Below are positions 55,547 to 63,819 of a stretch of 64,000 nucleotides of DNA, one piece after another; the first letter of the stretch is position 1, and every line of letters starts with the position of its first letter. The notes under the pieces were generated by a model. It ran no database searches. It was not told the DNA's origin and worked only from the letters and a program-made list of their open reading frames with translations. The DNA is from Botrimarina hoheduenensis (GTDB taxonomy: Bacteria; Planctomycetota; Planctomycetia; Pirellulales; Lacipirellulaceae), in contig NZ_SJPH01000001.1 of NCBI RefSeq assembly GCF_007859815.1, positions 1-64,000 of the forward strand, in the 5' to 3' direction. The translations under genes were made by a program, and so were the position numbers.

Positions 55547-56683
55547 TCACTTCGTGTAAAGCTCTTGGAACAGCTCGGCGTGCTGCTTGAGGCCGTCGTA
55601 GTAGAAGAAAACCTCGCCCTCGAAACCGGCTTCGCGGTTCGCCCGCAGCATGGCGGCAAGGTCTTCGGTCGGCAATTGGTACCCGTCCGCGAGAGACATC
55701 AGCACCCCCGGTGCCACCTTCACACGATCGGCAGGAGCAACCTGCGACGCCGCGATCGGCTTGAGCGTCTCGGCGTACCGCTGCGGGGTCTTGCGGTAGA
55801 CCTGCGGACAGAAGAGGTCTCCCCACCCTTCACGCAACCAGCGGGGCCAGTCCTGCAGATAGTTCTGCAAGCTCCACGGGTAAACGCTCGGAGCCCACGA
55901 CACGCACAAATCAGGGTCGAGCTGCTTCAGCTCGCTATAAGATCGTTCAACGAATCGGCTGAGCCGATCGGCACGCCACTGTGTCCAATCGCGATCATAA
56001 GCGTTCGTCGGCGGGTCGGCACCACCGTGCTCGGCTTGGTAGAGCGATACGGTCAACGGGTCGTAGCCGGCCGTGTTGGGCAGCGCTGGCAGGCGATCGT
56101 CTCCCTGCACGCCATCAAGGTCGTAATTCTGGACCGCCTCTTTAAGCATCTCTAGCAGGAACTCTTGTACCGCGGGGTCGAAGGCGTTCATCCATTGAAA
56201 GCCATTGCGGCTCACGAGCCGCCCCTGGCGGTCCAGCGCGGCCCACTCCGGATGCTTCTTGAGCAGCGGGCCACCGTCGGGCTTTTGATACGAGCATGAG
56301 AAGCCAAACTCAAACCACGCCACCACGCGTAGCCCCTCGGCGTGGGCCGCTTCAATCAGTTCGGCAAGCGGATCACGCCCCTCAAGCCGCGGGTCGATTG
56401 TCACGCCAAACTCCCGCCGCATCACCTCGCTCGGATAAAGCGTGTAGCCACGATTCCAGGTGACCACAAAGAGCGTGTTGATCCCCGCCGCCTTGCAGGT
56501 CGCAACGGTTCGCTGAGCGTCTTCGACCGAATCGAGCGATTCACTGCCGACATTCGCGACCCACACGCCGCGGATCGGCTGGGCGAGCCACCAGGGCGTC
56601 GGCTCCTCGGCCGCCGCGAAGGCGGCACTAAGCAAGAACAACGTCGCCAGCAGCGGTCGTATACGGCAGACTCGCAGATTCAT
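55547..56683 (-). CDS. Exported GHL10-type glycosyl hydrolase
   Basis: The 378-residue form is read from ATG 56683, which overlaps the stop of the upstream paralogue (ATGA), so the two are coupled. A signal peptide (residues 1-25) precedes a glycoside-hydrolase-like-10 barrel: PIRGVWVANVGSESLDS, GINTLFVVTWNRGYTLYPSE, VVAWFEFGFS, WMNAFDPAVQEFLLEML, NYDLDGVQGDDR with likely catalytic acids, and PQVYRKTP. E. coli DigH (YddW) of this group cleaves denuded peptidoglycan strands. The enzyme is predicted to be periplasmic or envelope-bound and to act on a glycan. Confidence 0.87.
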   Translation of the reverse strand: MNLRVCRIRPLLATLFLLSAAFAAAEEPTPWWLAQPIRGVWVANVGSESLDSVEDAQRTVATCKAAGINTLFVVTWNRGYTLYPSEVMRREFGVTIDPRLEGRDPLAELIEAAHAEGLRVVAWFEFGFSCSYQKPDGGPLLKKHPEWAALDRQGRLVSRNGFQWMNAFDPAVQEFLLEMLKEAVQNYDLDGVQGDDRLPALPNTAGYDPLTVSLYQAEHGGADPPTNAYDRDWTQWRADRLSRFVERSYSELKQLDPDLCVSWAPSVYPWSLQNYLQDWPRWLREGWGDLFCPQVYRKTPQRYAETLKPIAASQVAPADRVKVAPGVLMSLADGYQLPTEDLAAMLRANREAGFEGEVFFYYDGLKQHAELFQELYTK

Positions 56684-58350
56684 CGGTGCCGTTGCTCCAC
56701 AGTACGGTTGCGCGCTGTCCCGCCGACCGCGACGAGCAAGCAGCCGAGCAGGCCAAACGCCGTCGGCTCGGGGATGGTGGTTGCTAAAGATAGCGTGGAT
56801 CGGCCGAAGGCGGCGTTCCACAGGTCGTAATCCAGTTGATTCACAACGCGGTCGCCGTTGGCGTCGGCACGCAGGTCGGTGCTCGAAAAGAGTGTGTCGC
56901 GCCACAAGGTGTAGTCCGCCACATCGACCTCGCCATTGCCGTTGAAGTCGGGGAGATCTGCCTCGCGGTGATCGACGAGCAGCTCGACCCCGGACGCGCC
57001 GAACAGCGTTAGCTCTCGTGGTCCGGCCGGGAGCCAGCCGCCCGAGACCTCGATCCACCGACTGCCGTTATTGACCAGGATCCGATAGTTGCCGTCCGCC
57101 GGCACATCAACCGACCAGCGATTGAAGCCGGACGCGGTGGCGACCGTCGGTGCCGGTCGGTGGTTCGGACCGAAAAAAGGATTGTCGGCCTGCCCCTCTC
57201 CCGCGACATCGTAAAAGGCCGTCAGTTGCGTTCGATAATCGTCGCGTACCGCTTTGCTGTAGAAGATGGCATGCCCGGCTGCGCCTGCGTTGCGTGAGCC
57301 TTCAATCATGTCTTCGAGGTCGGCGTAAGGCGTGTTGGCCCCCGTTCCGTTGCCGCGCAGGCCGACTACGAACTGGTCCAGATCGCCACCGGAAAATTGC
57401 GCAACCTGCGCCGGCATCGTGGCGTTGAATGAACCAATGTTGTCGCGGTAGACCTGGACGGCGTACTCGTCAAAGATCCCCAGGTTCTGCCAAAGGGGCC
57501 ACTCGGCGTTGTAGTTGACGTCGGAGAAGCTGGTCACCGAGGGACTCACCGACAGGTGCAGGTCGGGGCGCACGGCCCTTACGGCAGCGCTCAGCTCAGC
57601 GGCGAACAGTGTCACTTTGTCCTGACGCCAGTTGCGGAAGTTCGAGTCGTCGATGTTGCTCGGCAGCGCGCGACCGGTCTCTTGGAAGTAGAGCGAGGCC
57701 GTGGTCGTGTCCCAGCCGAACTCGCGGGGCCAGGCCAAACGATCATCGAATTGCACACCGTCCAGGTCGTACGCGGCAATCGATTCGAGCGTGATATCGA
57801 TCAGCAGTTGCCGCACCTGCGGCACCGCCGGGTTCATCCAGGCAAAGCCGTTGGTGCTGTTGCCGTACCGGCCCGATTGGTCGCGTAGCAGCCAGCCATT
57901 GGTGGCCATCGTGCGTGTCAGCGGGTTGTTGAACGTGTTGATCGTGCTGGTGGTGCCCACAAACTCCGAAGCAAATCCGTACTCGAACCAGCCGATGTAG
58001 TTCATCTCGTTGCGGTGGGCTTCGACAATCGTCTCGGCCACAAGGTCGCGCGTGGTGCCGAGAAACGGAGAGCGATCGCGACCGATGAGCCCCTGCATCG
58101 TCGCCGAAGGGAAGTTGGTGTAGCCCTGCTTCCAGGTTTCGATATAGACCGTGTTGAGGCCGATGTCACGCAAATCGGACATGACCGACGCGGTGTTCGC
58201 ACCGCTGGAGATGTGGTTGGGCCCGGTGGTCGTCAGCCACGTGCCGCGAACCTCCGCCGGGGCGGCCAACGCAAGACCTGCTACCGACACCCCAAGGCAA
58301 CACAGCAGCAGCGCAAGGCGCATCCGAACGGATATCCACGTCAGTTTCAT
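56680..58350 (-). CDS. GHL10-type glycosyl hydrolase with dockerin-like repeat and PEP-CTERM tail
   Basis: The 556-residue form is read from ATG 58350 (MKLTWISVRMRLALLLCCLG), with a signal peptide to about residue 29. The GHL10 barrel (about 30-390) has VRGTWLTTTGPNH, GLNTVYIETWKQGYTNFPS, NYIGWFEYGFAS, AYDLDGVQFDDRLAWP and YAVQVYRDN. A beta domain follows (about 400-475). A type-I dockerin-like calcium repeat comes next (DFNGNGEVDVADYTLWRD; DANGDRVVNQLDYDLW). It ends TIPEPTAFGLLGCLLVAVGG plus basic residues, a PEP-CTERM sorting signal. It is a paralogue of the next gene, but with a surface-display tail. It starts 12 bases after anmK. Confidence 0.88.
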   Translation of the reverse strand: MKLTWISVRMRLALLLCCLGVSVAGLALAAPAEVRGTWLTTTGPNHISSGANTASVMSDLRDIGLNTVYIETWKQGYTNFPSATMQGLIGRDRSPFLGTTRDLVAETIVEAHRNEMNYIGWFEYGFASEFVGTTSTINTFNNPLTRTMATNGWLLRDQSGRYGNSTNGFAWMNPAVPQVRQLLIDITLESIAAYDLDGVQFDDRLAWPREFGWDTTTASLYFQETGRALPSNIDDSNFRNWRQDKVTLFAAELSAAVRAVRPDLHLSVSPSVTSFSDVNYNAEWPLWQNLGIFDEYAVQVYRDNIGSFNATMPAQVAQFSGGDLDQFVVGLRGNGTGANTPYADLEDMIEGSRNAGAAGHAIFYSKAVRDDYRTQLTAFYDVAGEGQADNPFFGPNHRPAPTVATASGFNRWSVDVPADGNYRILVNNGSRWIEVSGGWLPAGPRELTLFGASGVELLVDHREADLPDFNGNGEVDVADYTLWRDTLFSSTDLRADANGDRVVNQLDYDLWNAAFGRSTLSLATTIPEPTAFGLLGCLLVAVGGTARNRTVEQRHR

Positions 58351-58361
58351 TGCGAATACGA

Positions 58362-59489
58362 TCACAGCCAGGGGCCTCGTGAGGTGGACATTCCGGCGCA
58401 TCCCGCCACTCGACAGCCGGTGGTTTCGGGAGAAGTAACGGGCAGACCTCGCTGATAGCGTACCGCGAGCCAGCCAAAGCATTCCGCCTGCAGTGTCTCG
58501 GGGTTTAGATCACGTTGACTAACGTTGCACACCTCGTCAAAGACTTCGCTTAAGCGCTGCAAAATCAACGGGTGCCGGCTGCCGTCCCCCGTCACCCAAG
58601 CACGCGCCGGAGGCTCGGGCAGTTGCTCGACAGCCGAGACGATCGATTCGGCGATGATCGCGCAAATGGTGGCAGCGCCGTCCGTGGGACTAAGGCCAGA
58701 CACATCAATCGTCTCAAAGTCGGAGCGTGTCGGCGTCCGCGGCAGCGGTCTTGAGAAGAAGGGGCTTTCCAGCGCGTTCTTGACGCTCTGCTTATCGACC
58801 ACGCCTGCCTGCGAGACACGCCCATCGTAGTCGTGAGGGGCCTCCGCCACTTCCTGCACCCATTCATCCAGCAACTCAAAACCCGGCCCCACGTCGCCAG
58901 CAATGATGCTGTTATCACGGCTCAACCACGACAGACTGGTCACGGGCCCCAGGTTGAGCATCAGTGCGGGGCGTGGTTCGAGAGCCATCAGTGCCCAATG
59001 GTACAAGGCTTCAAGCGGAGCACCCTGCCCGCCAATCGACATATCGTAACGACGAAAGTCACTCACCACGGGCAGCCCGGTCCACTCGGCCAGCAGCCAC
59101 GGATTGCCGATTTGAAATGAGGTGCCCTGTTCGGGGAGGCGGCGCAAGGTGTGACCGTCGAGACCAATGACCGTCGCCTTGCCCACTTCGTGCGGATGCA
59201 GGGCACGCAACTTCTCCAACGCCGACACGTACTGCTTGGTCAGCTCCAGTTCGAGCCGCAAGACCTCCGTCATGGGCAAATCGCTTTGCGTCGCCTCGAG
59301 TAACCCCCAGTGCAACGCCTTGGGGCTGGGCAAACGCACGCCCCCGATCGAGCGGATTGCGTCACGCCCATCGGTCTCGATGACGGCCGCCTGAACCGCG
59401 TCTCCGGTTACCGAAGACAGCATGCCGATTGCATACTGCCCTGCCGCTGCCGTAGGCTTGGTCGTGTTGGCTGGGGTCGCTCGTATCAT
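58362..59489 (-). CDS. AnmK-like anhydro-N-acetylmuramic acid kinase (divergent)
   Basis: The 375-residue protein follows AnmK along its length: FQIGNPWLLAEWTGLPVVSDF then DMSIGGQGAPLEALYH, AGDVGPGFELLDEWV, and VTGDGSRHPLILQRL. AnmK phosphorylates and opens anhydro-MurNAc from cell-wall turnover. Some key motifs are altered. The N-terminal GxMSGTSxDGxD is GMLSSVTGDAVQ, and NIGGIAN is NLGPVTS. Activity or specificity may therefore differ. It is the first gene of anmK-GHL10-GHL10 and divergent from a XylR-like regulator, which suggests a glycan-recycling operon. Confidence 0.82.
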   Translation of the reverse strand: MIRATPANTTKPTAAAGQYAIGMLSSVTGDAVQAAVIETDGRDAIRSIGGVRLPSPKALHWGLLEATQSDLPMTEVLRLELELTKQYVSALEKLRALHPHEVGKATVIGLDGHTLRRLPEQGTSFQIGNPWLLAEWTGLPVVSDFRRYDMSIGGQGAPLEALYHWALMALEPRPALMLNLGPVTSLSWLSRDNSIIAGDVGPGFELLDEWVQEVAEAPHDYDGRVSQAGVVDKQSVKNALESPFFSRPLPRTPTRSDFETIDVSGLSPTDGAATICAIIAESIVSAVEQLPEPPARAWVTGDGSRHPLILQRLSEVFDEVCNVSQRDLNPETLQAECFGWLAVRYQRGLPVTSPETTGCRVAGCAGMSTSRGPWL

Positions 59490-59601
59490 ACTTAGGCTGC
59501 GTTTACCGCGAGCCTTCCGGCTTTACCCGACGAGACTGTCGCGCGATTAAAAGTGGCACACTCCCCGTCCACATCAAGCTCTATCGCAGAGGAATTGACC
59601 G

Positions 59602-60762
59602 TTGCCAATCCACAATGTTGGCGTTCTTGTCGAAACCGATACGAGTTGGGGACGCAACCTGCTCCGCGGTGTCGCCAGCTATGCCGCGAGGTTTGGCCCC
59701 TGGAAGTTGCTCGCTCAAACGCATCATAGTTTCATCGATTGCACGATTCCAGAATCGTGGCGGATCGACGGATTGATTGTTCGCATTTCCACGCCGCTGC
59801 TGCTGGAAAGGCTGCAATCGCTGCATGTGCCGATCGTCGATGTCGGCGATCTCTTTGTGAGCACCACCGGCATCGACTCGGTGGTGACCGACTACAACGC
59901 TTGGGCCGATCAAGCGCTGGAGCACTTCCGCAGTAAGGGTTTTACTAACTTCGCCTATTATGCGCCCCCCAGCCGCGACTACTCCAACCTGCGTGGCGAC
60001 GCCTTTGCCGCCGCGGTTGATCGGCATGGGTTGGTCTGCGCTCGCTATCGCCCCGGCTACCGAATCGGTCGCCAGATCAGCCCCGACGAGCATCGCAGGC
60101 GCGTCACTCGGTGGCTCGGGCAACTGCCTCAGCCAGTCGCCATCCTCGCGGCTGACGCGGTCCGCGGCAAGGATCTGGCCGAGGTGTGCGTGCAAGCCGG
60201 ACTGGCGGTGCCCGATACGGTCGGCATCTTGGCCGGTGATTCGGACGAATTGACGTGCGAAATCTGCACGCCGCCGCTGTCGAGCATCGAAGTTGCGGGA
60301 CGCCGGATCGGTTATGAAGCCGCGGCGCTGCTTGCCGATCGCCTGGCGGGAGGCAGCTGTTTGTCGTCATCCCGGCTGGTCGAGCCCGATGGCGTTCAGA
60401 GCCGACAGTCCACAGATGTCTTGGCCATCGACGACCCGCTCGTGGTGCGAGCGCTTCGCTTCATGCACCAAAACTCGTTTCGTGGCATCACCGTGCTTGA
60501 CGTGCTGCAAGAGGTACCGGTGGCCCGGCGACAACTCGAACGGCAGTTCAAACGTTACCTGGGCAGGTTGCCCGCGGAGGAATTACGCCGCTTGCGGCTC
60601 GAGCGCGCCCGGCAGCTTTTGGCGGAATCGGAGATGTCCATCGATGACGTCGCCGAGGCGAGCGGCTACGCCGGCTCAACACAGCTTGGTGCGGCATTCC
60701 GCAAACAATTTAGGATCACGCCGCTCGCCTACCGCAAACGTTCACAGGCTGGCCCGGCCTAG
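59602..60762 (+). CDS. XylR-like transcriptional regulator (periplasmic-binding-protein fold plus AraC HTH)
   Basis: The 386-residue protein starts at TTG 59602 (MPIHNVGVLVETDTSWGRNL). Residues about 1-275 are a LacI-type sugar-sensing fold (RGVASYAARFGPWKLL, DSVVTDYNAWADQALEHF, PLSSIEVAGRRIGYEAA). Residues about 285-382 are a double HTH of the AraC family (LRLERARQLLAESEMSIDDVAEASGYAG; FRKQFRITPLAYRKR). E. coli XylR has this layout. It is divergent from anmK with 112 bases between starts, so it most likely controls the anmK-GHL10 operon in response to a sugar or amino sugar. Confidence 0.92.
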   Translation: MPIHNVGVLVETDTSWGRNLLRGVASYAARFGPWKLLAQTHHSFIDCTIPESWRIDGLIVRISTPLLLERLQSLHVPIVDVGDLFVSTTGIDSVVTDYNAWADQALEHFRSKGFTNFAYYAPPSRDYSNLRGDAFAAAVDRHGLVCARYRPGYRIGRQISPDEHRRRVTRWLGQLPQPVAILAADAVRGKDLAEVCVQAGLAVPDTVGILAGDSDELTCEICTPPLSSIEVAGRRIGYEAAALLADRLAGGSCLSSSRLVEPDGVQSRQSTDVLAIDDPLVVRALRFMHQNSFRGITVLDVLQEVPVARRQLERQFKRYLGRLPAEELRRLRLERARQLLAESEMSIDDVAEASGYAGSTQLGAAFRKQFRITPLAYRKRSQAGPA

Positions 60763-60798
60763 AATGTCGCATACGGTGGAAAATATTACGCAGGTACA

Positions 60799-60826
60799 TT
60801 AGACACCATCCGAGCAGCCGTATAAT
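60799..60826 (+). promoter_or_regulatory. Sigma-70 promoter of the first PEP-CTERM gene
   Basis: TTAGAC (60799-60804), or TAGACA one base later, is followed after 15-16 bases by a perfect TATAAT (60821-60826). Transcription would start near 60833, about 80 bases before the ATG at 60914. Confidence 0.65.
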
Positions 60827-60913
60827 CTTGAATTAAGCGACCTGTCGTAGGTCCGCTCTTTTCTGCAGCTTGTCTCACCCTCACCCTGCATGACTCCAAA
60901 AGAGGAACCGCTA

Positions 60914-62011
60914 ATGCTCCGCCCCAAGGCAACCCTGTTGGCCGCTCTTGGCCTGGCTCTCGCCGCCGTGACCGGTGCCGACGCCATCACCTTTCAAGAA
61001 ATCGCTCGTTTTGACGTCTCGGGTGCCAGCTCCGATGTGGCCAGCCCCGACTTCATCGGCAACAACCCCTCGGCAGTCGCATGGGATGCCGGCAAGCTCT
61101 ATGTCGCCGGCTTCGTCAACGGCCCGGCCAGCGCACAGTCCGCGATTATCGAAGTCACCAACGCCGGCAGCACCGGCGCGAACGTGGCAACCTTTAGCTC
61201 CGCTTTCGGCGGTCTAACGACCCCCAACACTCGCGGCTTCTCGGGTCTCGACCTGGAGAACGGCGTCCTCGCCGCCGCCTACGACGACGGTGCGGCTGAC
61301 CCCAACGGCATTCGTGCCTTCAACGCCGCCACCAACACCCAGACCTGGGCCAAGAACGCCCGCGGTGGCAGCGGTGTGGCGCACGACCCCGGCTTTGCCA
61401 GTGTCGATTCGGGCGTTGCTTGGGCCACGTTCGGCAGCGGTCGTCGCTCGCTGCAGAACACCGCCACCGGCGCTGACATTTACACCACTGCCAACGGCAT
61501 GATCATCACCGACTTCGGGGGTTCGTTCTGGCGTGACCTCGACTTCGACCAATCGACCGGTGACCTTTACGCCCGTCGTGCGAACGACGTGCTCAAGACC
61601 ACCCGCACGGGCGGCAACTCGGGCACGGTGTCGGTCATCGTTGACACCAACGAGAACGCCCCGTTCGTCGCGGGTCAGAACATCGACTTCATGGCGACAG
61701 CCGACTTCGGTGATCTGGTTGTCTATAACGACCGCGCTTCCACCCTCGGCGGCCAGTCATTCTTCGACGTCGTTAAGGTGATCGATCCGGCCGGTGCGGC
61801 CGCTTCGGCCCTGTTCAGCTTCACCTACGGCGCTCCGGCGCTGGGCGTGGGCTACTACGATTTCGATTTCGATACCGCCAGCCAGACGCTGGCGATCGTC
61901 GACTTCAGCAGCCGCAACGTTCACATTTTCCAGGTTGTGCCCGAACCCTCGGCACTGGGCTTGCTCGTCGCCGCGGCGATGGGCTGCCTGGGCCGTCGGC
62001 GTAACGGCTGA
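60914..62011 (+). CDS. PEP-CTERM protein, tandem paralogue 1
   Basis: The 365-residue protein is read from ATG 60914, preceded by aaagagga as ribosome binding site. The signal peptide (LLAALGLALAAVTGADA) is followed by a mature start ITFQEIARFDVSGAS. The body is rich in Asn, Thr, Gly and Asp with repeated beta segments (AVAWDAGKLYVAGFVNG; FDQSTGDLYARRANDVLKTT), suggesting a beta-propeller-like fold. It ends VVPEPSALGLLVAAAMGCLGRRRNG, a PEP-CTERM signal. Secreted or envelope protein of unknown function. It is a clear paralogue of the next gene. Confidence 0.9.
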   Translation: MLRPKATLLAALGLALAAVTGADAITFQEIARFDVSGASSDVASPDFIGNNPSAVAWDAGKLYVAGFVNGPASAQSAIIEVTNAGSTGANVATFSSAFGGLTTPNTRGFSGLDLENGVLAAAYDDGAADPNGIRAFNAATNTQTWAKNARGGSGVAHDPGFASVDSGVAWATFGSGRRSLQNTATGADIYTTANGMIITDFGGSFWRDLDFDQSTGDLYARRANDVLKTTRTGGNSGTVSVIVDTNENAPFVAGQNIDFMATADFGDLVVYNDRASTLGGQSFFDVVKVIDPAGAAASALFSFTYGAPALGVGYYDFDFDTASQTLAIVDFSSRNVHIFQVVPEPSALGLLVAAAMGCLGRRRNG

Positions 62012-62067
62012 TCACCCGTACTGTGTTTGGATAGCAATGCCACATTGCGATCAGTAGACAATGACCG

Positions 62068-62110
62068 GGCGGTGCCGACTTTTACGGTCGGCACCGCCTT
62101 TATTGTTGTT
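62068..62110 (+). terminator. Intrinsic terminator after the first PEP-CTERM gene
   Basis: GGCGGTGCCGAC (62068-62079) and GTCGGCACCGCC (62087-62098) form a perfect 12-bp stem with a 7-base loop, followed by TTTATTGTTGTT. It lies 57 bases after the stop and separates the two paralogues. Confidence 0.9.
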
Positions 62111-62272
62111 GGGTAGCTTCCGAAAGCTCGGCTTACCCGAACGACTCCGTCACCCCAATCCGCCTGCACGACGAAACAAACCCTTACCGCCCCCCCCACT
62201 ACCGCCCCGTCAACTAGCGCCCCCTTCAGCTGTAGCGCCCTGTCAACGGCCCCCCTCAACGGAGACTCTCCT

Positions 62273-63661
62273 ATGACTTGCCAGCTTCTCAGCCGCGTTG
62301 CCTTCGTGGCCGCGCTCGTCGGTGCTGCCCTGCCGGCAGCGGCGATCGATTTCAACGAAATCGCCCGCTTCGACATCTCGTTCTCAAGCGTCGCCGACCT
62401 CGATCCGGATGACCTGATCGTCGTCGATAACCCCCAGTTCATCGGCACCAACGCCCTGGCCGTCGCCTGGAATGGCTCGAAGCTCTACCTGGGTGGCTAC
62501 GATAACTTCGGTTCATCGCTGCTGCCGATCGGCCTGATCGAGGTGCTCAACCCGACCCGCACCGGCATCATCGAGCTGGAAGCCAGCGACTTCGGCACGC
62601 CCTTCGGTCAGATCTTCCAGCCGGTAGGCCGCGGCTACACGGGCGTTGATCTGAACGGGGGCAGCCTGGCCGCCGCCTACGACAACGGCAGCAACACTTC
62701 GAACGCCTTTCAGCTGTTCGATACCGCAACAAACTCGCTCGACTGGGACCTGACGGCGGCGGGTATCGTCGCCCGTGGCGGCGCCAGCGTGACCTTCGAT
62801 CCGGGTTTTAACGGCGCTGCGGCTTCGCAGGGCGTGGCTTTCACGGCGTTCGGTAGCGGTCGTCGCGGCTTGCTCAATGAGTCAACCGGCGCGCTGGTTT
62901 ACAGCCTCGATGGCGTCCCCGCGCCACAGGGCTTCCAGTGGCTGACCGACACGCCTCCTGCCGGTAACCTGGCTCGCGACATGGCGTTCGACCCCGCGAC
63001 GGGTGACGTTTACGTCCGCCGCAGCAACGACGTCGATGCCGCCGATCGCTCGGGCGACAACGCCACGACCAATCGTCGCACGATCGTCGACAACGGCTCG
63101 AACGGCAACTTCAAGCTCGGCCAGAAGATCGAGTTCATTGGCGACACCGCCGAGGGCGACCTGCTCATCTACAACGACAGCAACGTCTCGACGACTGACC
63201 AAGCGTTTGCCGATGTCATCAAGATCATCGACACCGACGGCAACAACGTCGAAGCCAACTTCAACCTGATCGGCGGCGGATCGGCGCTGGATATCGGCAA
63301 CGGCGCCGGCATCTACGACTTCTCGTACGATGCGGCGTCCGGCACGCTGGCGGTGCTCGACTTCTTCAATCGCAACGTGTTCATCTTCGAGGTCGGCGCT
63401 GTGGTCGAGCCGGTTCAGGGCGACTTCAACGGCGACGGCAAGGTCGATAACGGCGACCTGAACCTGCTCTTGGGCAACTGGGGTTCGGCGACCGTGCCGG
63501 GCACGTGGGTTAACGGCTTCACGGCCCCGGTCGACAACGGCGAACTCAACGCGCTGCTGGGCAACTGGGGCTTTGGCGTTGGCGTGGCCGTCCCCGAGCC
63601 CGCCTCGGCACTGCTGTTGGGACTGGCCGCCGCGGCGGTCACAGCCCGTCGGCGGAAGTGA
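62273..63661 (+). CDS. PEP-CTERM protein with dockerin-like repeat, tandem paralogue 2
   Basis: The 462-residue protein has signal peptide VAFVAALVGAALPAAA and mature start IDFNEIARFDISFSS, matching paralogue 1. Shared segments include FIGTNALAVAWNGSKLYLGG, GVAFTAFGSGRRGLL, and FDPATGDVYVRRSNDV. Near the C-terminus is a dockerin-like calcium repeat (GDFNGDGKVDNGDLNLLLGN and a second, degenerate LNALLGNWG copy). It ends VPEPASALLLGLAAAAVTARRRK, the PEP-CTERM signal. Compared with paralogue 1 it has gained, or retained, the dockerin segment. Secreted; partner and function unknown. Confidence 0.9.
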   Translation: MTCQLLSRVAFVAALVGAALPAAAIDFNEIARFDISFSSVADLDPDDLIVVDNPQFIGTNALAVAWNGSKLYLGGYDNFGSSLLPIGLIEVLNPTRTGIIELEASDFGTPFGQIFQPVGRGYTGVDLNGGSLAAAYDNGSNTSNAFQLFDTATNSLDWDLTAAGIVARGGASVTFDPGFNGAAASQGVAFTAFGSGRRGLLNESTGALVYSLDGVPAPQGFQWLTDTPPAGNLARDMAFDPATGDVYVRRSNDVDAADRSGDNATTNRRTIVDNGSNGNFKLGQKIEFIGDTAEGDLLIYNDSNVSTTDQAFADVIKIIDTDGNNVEANFNLIGGGSALDIGNGAGIYDFSYDAASGTLAVLDFFNRNVFIFEVGAVVEPVQGDFNGDGKVDNGDLNLLLGNWGSATVPGTWVNGFTAPVDNGELNALLGNWGFGVGVAVPEPASALLLGLAAAAVTARRRK

Positions 63662-63700
63662 TTTGTAGCTGATTCGATTTTAGACCGATCGGGCCGAACT

Positions 63701-63730
63701 GCCCCCCACCGTCAACGCGCGGTGGGGGGC
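63701..63730 (+). terminator. Hairpin after the second PEP-CTERM gene
   Basis: GCCCCCCACCG (63701-63711) and CGGTGGGGGGC (63720-63730) form an 11-bp stem with an 8-base loop, 40 bases past the stop. There is no T run, so termination would need help or the hairpin may protect the mRNA end. Confidence 0.55.
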
Positions 63731-63819
63731 ATAGCCCCGACGCAAGTCCTGGTGAAGCCCTGCTCAAGCGGCGTGCGGATGATTCCCAGGGGCACAACGG
63801 AAAACGGTAAGGTGACGGA

